DNA of 64,000 nt, taken from the NCBI RefSeq assembly GCF_011801125.1, contig NZ_CP046171.1, forward strand, positions 5,828,001 through 5,892,000, given 5' to 3'. The position numbers were made by a program, and so were the translations under genes. The notes under the pieces were generated by a model. It ran no database searches and had not been told where the DNA came from. It worked only from the letters and a program-made list of their open reading frames with translations. Source of the DNA: Nocardia brasiliensis (GTDB taxonomy: Bacteria; Actinomycetota; Actinomycetes; Mycobacteriales; Mycobacteriaceae). Numbering within the stretch: position 1 is the stretch's first letter; each line of letters starts with the position of its first letter. Positions 20,594 through 31,400 of the stretch are shown here, in pieces.

Positions 20594-21691
20594 ATGCCGC
20601 TGAGCGCCTTCGTTCGTCCCCGAAACCGCACAGCTTCTCCGGGATCCGGCACCGCCCGTGCGGCGCGGCGCCGGGTGGTCGCCGTCGCCGCGCTCGCCGC
20701 CACCGTCCTCGCGGCGGGTTGCAGTAGTAAGGGCGACGACGCGAGCTCGATCGTGCGCACCACGACCAATATCGCGGGGGCCGGCGTGGTCGGCCTGGAG
20801 CGCGACACCACGCGCGCGTGCCCGCTGCCGAGCGCACCGGACCCGGCAAGCGGCAGCACCCGCACGGTGACGCACGCCGCGGGCGTCTCGGAGGTGCCCG
20901 CCGACCCGCAGCGCATCGTCGTGCTGACCACCTCCGCACTGGACGCGACCTGCGCGGTCGGCCTGTGGGAGCGCGTGGTCGGCGCGGTGACCATCGATGG
21001 CCCGAGTCCGCAGCCCGCCTATCTCGGCACCGGCGTACTGAAGATCCCCGGCGTCGGCACGGCGGCCCAGCCGAACCCGGCCCTCATCGCCGATCTGCAT
21101 CCGGATCTCATCATCGGCGATATCCCCACGGCCACAGCGAGTTTCGACGCGTTGCAGGCGATCGCACCCACCGTGCTGGTCGGCGCGAACAACAGCTGGC
21201 AGGCCGAATTCACCGCGCTCGCAGCCGGTCTGGGGCGTAGCACGGCGGCCGACGCCGCGCTGGCGGACTACCGCGGCGCCGCCACCGACACCGGTGAGAT
21301 GCTCAGCTCCGGGCAGACCCAGGCCTCGGTGCTCCGCTTCACCGGCGACACCAATCAGGTGCAGGGCAGCAACAGCTTCGCGGGCCAGGTCCTCGCCGAC
21401 GCCGGCGTGCAGCGCCCACAGGCCCAGCGCGGCACCACCTTCGACGTGCGGCCCGAGGAGTTCGCCGACAAGGTCGAAGGCGATCTCATCTATGTGATCC
21501 TGGCCGGTGCCGACGGAAAGAAGCACGGCGAACAGGTGATGCGCACCGATGCCTTCAAGGATCTCGGCGCCGCCACCGACAAGCGGGTCTTCGCGGTCGA
21601 GGACACCGTCTGGCACGGCAGCGGCCTCACCGCCGCGCGTGCGCTGCTCACCGATCTGAGCGGCACCCTCAACGGTTTCGTCACCGACTGA
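20594..21691 (+). CDS. FecB-like ABC transporter substrate-binding lipoprotein
   Basis: The 365-aa protein has a lipoprotein signal (lipobox VLAAGC, Cys43) and a periplasmic-binding-protein type III fold typical of siderophore receptors: VPADPQRIVVLTTSALDATCAVGLWERVVG, LIADLHPDLIIGD, LQAIAPTVLV and VFAVEDTVWHGSG. By position it matches Rv3044 (FecB), which has been linked to Fe-siderophore binding and to cell-envelope integrity. No iron-permease genes adjoin. The ATG at 20594 begins MPLSAFVRPRNR. It is the last gene of the conserved block before the NRPS locus, so a role in peptide-siderophore uptake is a tempting but untested link. Confidence 0.88.
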   Translation: MPLSAFVRPRNRTASPGSGTARAARRRVVAVAALAATVLAAGCSSKGDDASSIVRTTTNIAGAGVVGLERDTTRACPLPSAPDPASGSTRTVTHAAGVSEVPADPQRIVVLTTSALDATCAVGLWERVVGAVTIDGPSPQPAYLGTGVLKIPGVGTAAQPNPALIADLHPDLIIGDIPTATASFDALQAIAPTVLVGANNSWQAEFTALAAGLGRSTAADAALADYRGAATDTGEMLSSGQTQASVLRFTGDTNQVQGSNSFAGQVLADAGVQRPQAQRGTTFDVRPEEFADKVEGDLIYVILAGADGKKHGEQVMRTDAFKDLGAATDKRVFAVEDTVWHGSGLTAARALLTDLSGTLNGFVTD

Positions 21692-21711
21692 CCGATACCC
21701 CGGTACCCCCT

Positions 21712-21728
21712 TGGGTGAAAAACACCCA
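21712..21728. promoter_or_regulatory. Palindrome TGGGTG-N5-CACCCA (operator or weak terminator)
   Basis: A 6-5-6 perfect inverted repeat with an all-A spacer begins 20 bp after the FecB-like stop and 113 bp before the next ATG. No U-tract follows, so an operator is as likely as a terminator. Confidence 0.4.
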
Positions 21729-21772
21729 CCCTGGGAGGGACACCGTCCAGCGCTTGGGTCGCTGTCGAAGTT

Positions 21773-21834
21773 CGTCCTCGTAGCCGAGATTTAGAGGCAG
21801 GCAAGAAACCTCTGCTCACCAGACTTCGAGGACG
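21773..21834 (+). promoter_or_regulatory. Structured 5' leader that can mask the ribosome site
   Basis: CGTCCTCG (21773-21780) pairs perfectly with CGAGGACG (21827-21834), and inside it AGAGG (21793-21797) pairs with CCTCT (21809-21813). The right arm contains GAGG, the only Shine-Dalgarno-like sequence before the ATG at 21841. A second, partly exclusive pairing CGAAGT / ACTTCG (21766-21771 with 21823-21828) overlaps it. This looks like a switchable leader. Confidence 0.45.
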
Positions 21835-21840
21835 GACACC

Positions 21841-22293
21841 ATGAACACGCTGACCGCACCGCAGACCGACAACCTCCGCCTGCTGCCGCCGGCGCGGCCC
21901 GTCGCCGTGGTCGATCCGCAGGCGGTCGTGGCGTCCACCATCGATTGCGCGCTCACCTACGCCGAGCTGGATCGCTGGTCCAACCGCCTCGGCAGGCTGC
22001 TGCTCGGCCTCGGCGCCGGTCTCGACTCCCGCGTCGCGATCGCGATCGACGACGAGATCGAGGCGGTGGTCGCCGAGCGCGCGACCGTGAAGATCGGCGC
22101 CGTCCCGGTCCCGGCCACCGGCGACGACTCCTATGCCCTCGGCACCACGGTCGGGGTCACCACCAAGGCCCGCAGGCCCGGGCTCACCGACGCGATCGAC
22201 TGGCTGGTGCTCGACGACCGCTCGACCCTGCAGCGCTACCTGGCGGGTTCCGACGCCCCGCTCACCGCCGCCGACTACCCGCTCGCGGCCTGA
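21841..22293 (+). CDS. Stand-alone N-terminal adenylation-domain fragment
   Basis: The 150-aa product aligns with the first ~150 residues of the A domains in the NRPS next door. It keeps motif A1-like LTYAELDRWSNRLGRLLL, a degenerate A2 (VKIGAVPVPATGDD in place of KAGAAFxPIDP) and the GVTT...IDWLVLDD strand. It stops just before core A3 (TSGSTG), so it lacks the ATP site, the specificity pocket and the catalytic lysine and cannot activate an amino acid. The frame is clean, with an ATG and a Shine-Dalgarno inside a structured leader, which argues against mere decay. It lies 201 bp before the NRPS on the same strand. It could be a remnant, a structural helper or a regulatory short product. Confidence 0.7.
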   Translation: MNTLTAPQTDNLRLLPPARPVAVVDPQAVVASTIDCALTYAELDRWSNRLGRLLLGLGAGLDSRVAIAIDDEIEAVVAERATVKIGAVPVPATGDDSYALGTTVGVTTKARRPGLTDAIDWLVLDDRSTLQRYLAGSDAPLTAADYPLAA

Positions 22294-22384
22294 GCTCGAC
22301 GGGCGCGTCCGACGTCGCTCGGGCGCGCCTGTCGCGTGTCCGGGTACCGCATGTCGGCAAACACCCATCGGTGTGCACCCCATC

Positions 22385-22399
22385 GGTTCAGAATGAACC
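22385..22399. promoter_or_regulatory. Inverted repeat GGTTCA-GAA-TGAACC before the NRPS
   Basis: A perfect 6-3-6 inverted repeat lies about 96 bp upstream of the NRPS start. It overlaps the end of a direct repeat of CCCATCGGT. It has operator-like size; the regulator is unknown. Confidence 0.4.
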
Positions 22400-22494
22400 T
22401 GTCGCGAAGCTGTGCGGCAGGTACTACCACTACCGCGGAACCCAGCGGCGGTCACAGCCGCGCAGCTGTGAGCGGTAAGAACGTAGGACTATTC

Positions 22495-25400
22495 ATGCAA
22501 CAGCCTTCCCTCGCTTCCCCCGGGACCGCCGCCGGTCTGCCCGAAGGCGCCTTCCCGCTCTCCGCGGCCCAGCGCGGCATCTGGTTCGCCCAGCACATCG
22601 CCGGCGACACTCCCATCTCGATCGCCCAGTACGTCGAGTTGCGGGGACCGATCGAACTCGACCTGCTCGCGCAGGCGGCCAGGCAGGCGGGCCGTGAGTT
22701 CGGCACCGGATACCTGCGGTTGGTCGAGGTGGACGGGCATCCGTTCCAGTTCGTCGACCCCACCCTGGACGACAACCTGATCACGCTGGACCTGCGCGCC
22801 GAGCCGGACCCGGAGGCCGCCGCGCACGCCTGGATGCGCGCGGAATACAACGCCCCGCTGGAGCTCACCCGCGATCGACTGGTCCGGGTGGTGATGCTGC
22901 GGCTCGCCGAGGACCGTTGGTTCTGGTACTCCCGCATCCACCACATCGTGCTGGACGGCATGGGCGCGTTGACCATGGTGCAGCGCACCGGGGAGTTGTA
23001 CAACGCGGCCATCGCAGGCGCGCGACCGCCGCAGGCCAAGGCCGAGGATCTGCGCAAGATCGTCGAGGCCGATCTCGCCTATCGCAGCTCGGATCGGTTC
23101 GCCGCCGACCGCGAGCACTGGATGGCGCACCTGGACGGAATGGCCGACCCCGTGAGCCTGGCCGGCCGCACCGCCGAGGTCGACGCGCACCCGAGCCGGG
23201 TCGCGGGCGCCCTCCCGCCCGAGACCGCGGTGCTGCTGGAATCGGTTGCCGCGGCGGCCGATTCCGGCGTCGCGCCGACCGTGGTCGCCGCCTTCGGCGC
23301 GTACCTGGCGGCAATGACCGGCGCCGCCGAAGTGGTGCTGAGCCTGCCGGTTTCGGCCCGCACCACCGCGGTGCTGCGACGCTCCGGCGGGATGATCGCC
23401 AATGTGGTGCCGCTGCGGCTGCGGCTGGCCCCGGCCACCACGGTGGGTGCGCTGATCCGGGCCGCGCAGGGCGAGCTGACCAGCGCGCTGCGCAGACAGC
23501 GGTACCGACAGGAGGACATCTTCCGCGACCTGGGCTGGTCGATGGACGAGACCGCCTCGTTCGGCCCCTCGGTGAACCTGATGATGGTGGACACCAGGAT
23601 TCAGCTCGGCACGGTGACCGGACGGTTGCACGTACTGACCTCGGGCCTGATCGATGACCTGTTCCTCAATTTCTATCCCGGCGTCGGCGGGGAAAGCACC
23701 CACATCGACTTCCAGGCCAACGCCAACCTCTACAGCGACACCGAGCTGGCGGACCAGCACGGGCGCTTCTTGCGCTTCCTGCACGAGTTCCTCAGCGCCG
23801 GAACGGATGCCGCGCTCTCGACGGTCTCGGTGGTGTCCGCGGCGGAGCGCGCCGAGCTGGCGCCTGCCACCGGCGCCGCGGGCGTCCCCGCGCGCACTCT
23901 GCCCGAGATCCTCGCCGCCGGAATGCGACTCGATCCCGACGCGGTCGCATTGCGCGCCGGGGACAGCGCACTGACCTACCGTGCGGTCGACGAGCACACG
24001 AATCGGCTCGCCCGGATTTTGATCGCCGCGGGCGCCGGGCCGGAAAGCGCGGTGGCCGTGTCGATCCCGCGCTCGGCGGAGTCGGTGCTCGCCACCATCG
24101 CGATCGCGAGGACCGGGGCGGCCTTCGTCCCGATCGACCCGACCTATCCCGCCGACCGGATCGAGCACATGATCGGCGACAGCGGGGTGGTCGCCGGGGT
24201 GACCGTCACGAGCGCGCGCGCCGCGCTGCCGGATCGGGTGCGCTGGCTGGTCCTCGACGACGCGGACACCAGCCGCATCGTGGCCGAGCAGGACCCCGGG
24301 GCCGTGACCGCCGCCGAGCGCACCGGCGCGCTGCACCTCGACCAGATCGCCTACATCATCTACACCTCGGGGTCGACCGGACTGCCCAAGGGCGTGCTTG
24401 TCTCGCATCGCGGGCTCGCCAACCTGGCAGGCGGTTCCGCCGCGGGGTTCGGTGTCACGGCCGAATCCGTGGTGGCCCACGCGGTTTCACCGAGTTTCGA
24501 CATCTCGGTCGAGGAGATCCTGGTGGCGCTCGCGACAGGCGCCACCCTCGCGGTCGTACCGCCGACGGCCTACGCGGGCGAGGAACTTGCCGAGATACTG
24601 CGCGCGCATCGCGTCACGCACCTGAATGTCACACCGGCCGTGGTCGGTTCGCTGGACCCGGCGACCCTGCCCGACCTGCGCACGGTGATCGTCGGCGGCG
24701 ATGCCTGTCCGCCGGAGCTGGTGGCCAAGTGGGCGGGCCGTACCCTGCTCAACGGCTACGGCCCCACCGAGACCACGGTGACCGCGACCCTGAGCGGGCC
24801 GATGGCGCCCGCCGCACCGGTCACCATCGGCGGGCCGGCGCGCGGCGTGCGCGCCGTGGTGCTCGACCCCTGGCTGCGACCGGTGCCGCCCGGCACCCTG
24901 GGCGAGCTCTATCTCGCGGGCCCCGGCCTGGCCCGCGGGTATCACCGGCGCAACGGGCTCACGGCGGGCCGGTTCATCGCCGATCCGTACGAGCCGGGTG
25001 CGCGGATGTATCGCACCGGCGACCTGGTGCGCTGGCACCGCCATGGCGACCGGCTCGAGCTGGAGTACCAGGGCCGCAGCGACTTCCAGGTCAAGGTGCG
25101 CGGCTTCCGGATCGAACTCGGCGAGATCGATGCCGCGCTGCAGCGGCTGCCCGAGATCGACTTCGCGATCACCCTCGGTGTGCAGACCGGCGCGGGCGCG
25201 ACCGCCCTGGTCTCCTATGTACTGCCCGCGCCGGGGGCGCAGGTGCATCCGGAGGCGTTGAAAGCGGCGCTCGGACAAACGCTTCCGGCCTACATGGTGC
25301 CCGCCGCGGTGCTGGTGCTGGACACCGTCCCGCTCACCCCGCTCGGCAAGGTCGACCGCAAGGCCCTGCCCGCACCGGATTTCAGTGCCCGCGCCGTGGT

Positions 25401-28400
25401 CAGCCGGGCGCCGTCCACACCGCGCGAGGAAACGCTGGCCGCGTTGTTCGCCGAGGTACTCGGCCTCGAGCAGGTCGGGGTCGACGAGAGCTTCTTCGCG
25501 CTCGGCGGCGACAGCATCATCTCGATCCAGCTCGTGTCACGGGCGAAGGCCGCGGGCATCGGGCTCAGCGCGCGAGATGTCTTCGAGCGCAAGACCGTTG
25601 CCGCGCTGGCGGCCGTCGCCACCGAGGTGCCGACGCAGGTGGTGCACGAGCTGCCCGGCGGTGGCGTCGGCACGATCGAGGCGACCCCGATCGTGCACGC
25701 CATGCTGGCGCAGGGCGATACCTGGCCGCGCTTCGGTCAGGCGGTGCTCGTCGGCCTGCCCGCGGGCTTCACCCGGGCACAGGTCGTCACGGCGGTGCAG
25801 GCGCTGCTCGACCGGCACGATCTGCTGCGCTCCGCGCTGCGCCGGTCCGAGGACGGCTGGGCGTGGACGGTCGCCGAACCCGGCGCCGTCGACGCCGAAT
25901 CGCTCGTCGAGGCGGTGCGGGCGGACGCCGACCTGGCCGCGACCACCGAGCGCGAATTGCGGCGCGCCGCGGACCTGCTCGATCCGGCGGCGGGTGTGGT
26001 GGCACGGTTCGTCCTGATCGAGGCGGACGAGCCCGTCCTCTGGCTGGTGCTGCACCATCTGGTGACCGACGGCGTCTCCTGGCGCATCCTGCTGCCCGAC
26101 CTCGCGACGGCCGCCATGGGCGCCGAGCTCGCACCGGTCGGCACCTCGTTCCGGCGCTGGGCGCACGGTCAGGCCGAGCAGGCCGCGCGGCGGGTCACCG
26201 AACTGCCGCGCTGGCAGGAGATCCTGGCGACACCGGACCCGGCCATCGGCGCCGAGGCGCTGGATCCCGCCGTCGATGTCGTCGCCACCATGCGCCGGCG
26301 GCAGACCGTGCTCGCGCCGCGGCTCGCGGCCACCGTGCTCACCACCGCACCGGACCGATTCCATTGCGGCGCAGACGATGTGCTGCTTGCCGCGCTCGCG
26401 CTGGCGGTCGGCCGCTGGCGGGGCCGGTACACGGGGCTCTATACCCTCGAAGGCCACGGCCGTGCCGAGCAGATCCTGCCCGGGGCCGATATCGCGCGCA
26501 CCGTCGGCTGGTTCACCAGCGTGTACCCGGTGGCCATCGATCTGACCGGGATCGACCTCGACGACGCGTTCGCCGGCGGTCCCGCCGCGGGCGCGGCCAT
26601 CAAGGCGACGAAGGAGCAGCTGCGGACGGTGCCGGACAAGGGCATCGGCTTCGGCATGCTGCGCTATCTGCACGCCGAGTCCGCCGCTGCGCTCGCCGCG
26701 GCGCCGACCCCGCAGCTCAGCTTCAATTATCTGGGCCGGGCGACCACCGGAGCGGACACCGGAGCATGGCTGCCCCAGCGCTTCGAGGCCACCCAGGACG
26801 ATCGCGCGCCGCTGGCCGCCGTCATCGATATCAACGCCGTGCTCACCGACTCCGGCCTCGAGGTGACCTGGGCCTACGCGTCGCGACTGCTCGCCGCCGC
26901 CGAAGTGGATCAGCTGGCCGAACTGTGGACGCAGGCGCTGCACGGGCTCGCCGCGCACGCGAGCGCCGCCGACGCGGGCGGACGCACGCCGTCCGACTTC
27001 GGTCTCGTCCCGGTCACCCAGGCCCAGATCGATACGTGGGCGGCCGACTACCGCGATCTCGTCGATGTCTGGCCGCTCTCCCCGCTGCAGTACGGACTGC
27101 TCTTCCACGCGCTCTACGACTCCGACACCGCCGACGGCTACACCGTGCAGTCGCTGCTCACCCTGGCGGGCACCGTCGACGCGGCCCGCCTGCGCGCCGC
27201 CGCACAGGCGCTGGTCACCCGGCACGAGAACCTGCGGGTCGCGTTCGTGGAAACCGACGACGGGCCGCGCCAGCTCGTGTCGGCCACGGCCGAGATCGGC
27301 TGGCACGAGGTAGATCTCACCGGTATCGCCGATCCCGAGACACGGCAGCGCGAACTCGATCGGGTGATCGCGCTGGACGCGCGCACCCGCTTCGAGCTCA
27401 CTCGGCCACCGCTGATCCGCTGCACCCTGATCCGGACCGAGGCCGAGGCGTATCGGTTCGTGCTCACCAATCACCATCTGGTGCTGGACGGTTGGTCGAC
27501 GCCACTGCTGGTGCGCGAGCTGCTCACGCTCTACGTCACCGCGGGCGACGCGACGGCGCTCGCGCCCGCGCACTCCTACCGTGAGTTCCTCGGCTGGTTG
27601 CGCGAACAGGACCTCGACGCCTCGCTCGCGGCGTGGCAGCAGTCGCTGGCGGGCATCGACACCCCCACCCGCGCGGTGCCCACCCTGGTCGGCATCGAGT
27701 CGACCGAGACGGGGATGGTGTCCACCGATCTGTCCGCGGACACGGTCGCCCGCGTGGAGACGACCGCGCGCGAATCCGGCGCCACCGTCAATACCGTGGT
27801 GCAGGCGAGCTGGGCCATGTTGCTGGCCATGCTCACCGGCCGCGACGATGTGGTGTTCGGCGGCACGGTGTCCGGGCGTCCGCCGGAGCTGGCCGGGGTC
27901 GAGGAGATGGTCGGCCTGTTCATCAATACGCTGCCGGTGCGGGTGCGGCTCGACCCGGCCGAGAAGGTCACCGATCTGCTCGCCCGGCTGCAAGCCGAAC
28001 AGGCCCGGCTGCTCGACCATCAGCATGTCGGGCTGGCCGCCATCCACCAGGCCGTCGGCCTCGCCGAATTGTTCGACACCCTCACCGTTTTCGAGTCCTA
28101 CCCGATCGACCGCGAGGCCCTCTCCCAGGCGCTCGACATCGCGGGCATGCGGGTGCTCGACGTGGCGGGCACCGATGCCACCCCGTATCCGTTGAACCTC
28201 ATGGTCATTCCGCTGCGCGGCGACGACGGCCGCGACACCCTGCGAATCACGTTGAAGTTCATGGCCGATCAGCTCGATCCGGCCGCCGCCCGCCCGCTGC
28301 TCGACCGGTTCGTCCGGCTGCTCACCCAGCTCGCCGCCGAGCCGAGGGCCCTGGTCTCGCAGGTGCAGTACTGCGACGAGACCGAACGCGCGGCGCTGCT

Positions 28401-31400
28401 GCCGGTGCGCGGGCCCGAATCGCTGGCACTCAGCACTCTTCCGGAGATCCTCGCCGCGGGCGCGGCGATCGACCCGGACGCCATCGCGGTCAGCGCGGGC
28501 GAACTCACCATGTCCTACGGCGAACTCGACGCCTGGTCGAATCGCTTCGCGCGGCTGTTGCTCAGCCGTGGCGTCGGCCGGGAAGTGTTCGTGGTGCTGG
28601 CGCTCACTCGGTCGCTGGAATCGGTGGTCGCGGTGTGGGCACTGGCCAAATCCGGCGCGGCCTTCGCCCCGCTGGACCCCAACTACCCGGTCGAGCGGAT
28701 CGAGCACATGCTCACCGATTCGAAGGCGCCCATCGGCGTCACCGTGACCGCCACCGGCGAGACGCTGCCCGGCAGCATCGACTGGCTGCTGCTCGACGAC
28801 CTGAACACGATCCGCCGGGTGATGACCGTGTCCGCCGACCCGATCACCGATGCCGAGCGCGGCGGGCCGATCGACCTCGACCAGACGGCCTACCTCATCT
28901 ACACCTCCGGCTCCACCGGCAAACCGAAGGCGGTGCTGCTCAGCCATCGCGGCATCGCGAATCTCGTTTCCGCCCAGCGGGAAACGCTCGCCCTCGACCC
29001 GACCGCGAGCGCACTGCAGGTGGCCTCGCCGAGCTTCGACGCCTCGGTCTTCGAACTGCTCACCGCGCACGGGGCGGGCGGCAGGCTCGTCGTCTCGCCG
29101 CACGACGTGTACGGCGGCACCGAGCTGGAACGGCTGCTGCGCACCGAACGGGTGACCCACGCGGTGATCACGCCCTCGGCGCTGGCCACCATGGAACCAG
29201 CGGGCCTTGACCACCTGCGGGTGCTCGCGGTGGCCGGTGAGGCGGCCACCCCCGAGCTCATCGAGCGCTGGGCGAGCGGGCGGCGGATGGTGAACCTGTA
29301 CGGGCCGACGGAGTTCAGCATCTGGGCCACCGGACCCGCCGAACTCGTCGCGGGTGCACCGATCACCATCGGCGGCCCGATCCGCGGCGCCGCCACCATG
29401 GTGCTCGACACCTGGCTGCGCGCGGTCCCGGTCGGCGTCGCCGGCGAATTGTATTTGGCCGGACCGGCACTCGCGCGCGGCTACTTCAACCGCTTCGAGC
29501 TGACGGCCAGCCGATTCGTCGCCGACCCGTACGGCGCGCCCGGCGCCAGGATGTACCGGACCGGGGACATGGTGCGCTGGGTCAGCGGGCCGAACGGCGA
29601 GTACGAGCTGGAGTACCTGGGCCGCAGCGACTTCCAGGTCAAGATCCGCGGTCTGCGCATCGAACTCGGCGAGATCGACGCGGTGCTCGCGCGCGACGAG
29701 CAGGTCGAGTACGCGGTGACGATCGGGCGCGCCGGGCCTGCCGGCGCGACGGTGCTGGTGTCGTATGTGCTGCCCGCCGCGGGCGTGCGGCTGGACACCG
29801 AGCGGCTGCGGGCGCGGGTGGCGGGCGAGCTGCCCGGGTACATGGTGCCCGCCTACCTGGTCGTGCTCGACTCGATACCGCTCACACCGGTCGGCAAGCT
29901 GGACCGCAAAGCGCTGCCGGTGCCCGACTTCTCGGACACCAACCGTCCGTATCTGGCACCCCGCACGCCGGTGGAGCAGGCGGTGGCCGCGGTGTTCGCC
30001 GAGGTGCTCGGCAGCGAGCGGGTGGGCGTCGATCAGTCGTTCTTCGAGCTCGGCGGCAACTCGTTGAGCGCGACCAAGGTTGTCGCCCGGGTCAATTCGG
30101 CGCTCGGCTCGACCATCGCCCTGCGCGATCTCTTCGACGCACCCACCGTCGCGCAGTTGTCCGCCCGGGTCGTGCCCGCCACCGACACCGCGCGGGGCCG
30201 GTTCGCGCTCGCGCCGCGCATCCGCCCGGACCGCATCCCGCTCTCCCCCGCACAGCAGCGGATGTGGGTGCTGAACCGGCTCGATCCGGGCTCGTCGGCC
30301 TACAACATCGCCGTGGCACTGCGCCTCACCGGCACCCTCGATGTCGACGCCATGCGGCAGGCGCTGGCCGATGTGGTGCGCAGGCACGAGAGTCTGCGCA
30401 CGATCTATCCGGCCGACGCGGACGGTCCGCGGCAGGTGATCATGGACGCCGACGCGGCGGCACCGGCGGTGGCCGTCGTCGACACCGAAGACGGGCGCGC
30501 CCTGCGTGATCGGATCAACGCGCTCGCGGGCACCGGGTTCGACATCAGCCGCCAACCACCGCTGCGGGTCGGATTGTTCCGCATCGCAACGGGTTCCGAT
30601 GCCTCGTCCGACGGTGTGGCCGAGGCGGGCCGTCCGGTTTCCTCCGGTGCCGGAGCGGGGCTGCCCACCGTGGCACCCGGGCACGCCACCGCCCAGACGG
30701 CTACGGCCGCCCGGGATGATTCGGTGCACGTCGTCGTCCTGGTGGTGCACCACATCAGCGCGGACGGCGCGTCGATGGCACCGCTGGCCACCGATCTCGT
30801 CGCCGCCTATACCGAGCGCGCGGCGGGCGCCGACACCACGCGGGCGCCGCTGCCGGTACAGTACGCCGACTTCGCGCTGTGGCAGCGCGAGGTGCTCGGC
30901 AGCGAGTCCGACCCGGATTCGGTGGCGGCCCGCCAGATCCGCTACTGGACCGAGACCCTCGCCGACGCACCCGACGTGCTGGAGCTGCCCGCCGATCGCC
31001 CGCGCCCCGCGGTGCAGTCGATGCACAGCGCCGACGTCGAGTTCACGATCGAGGCCGAACTGCACCGGGCCCTGGTCGAATTCGCGGCCGCACACCAGGC
31101 GAGCCTGTTCATGGTCGTGCACGCGGCCCTCGCGGTGCTGCTGGCTCGGCTCGGCGGCACCGACGACGTGGTCGTCGGCACCCCCGTGGCGGGGCGCGGG
31201 GAGGCCGCGCTGGACGAGTTGGTCGGCATGTTCGTCAACACGCTCGCCCTGCGCACCACCGTCGATCCCGGTCTCGGATTCGCCGAGTTCCTCACCGCCG
31301 TGCGTGCGGCCGATCTCGACGCGTTCGCCAACGCCGACGTCTCCTTCGAACGGCTGGTGCAGGCGCTGAATCCGACCAGGTCGACGGCGCACCACCCGCT

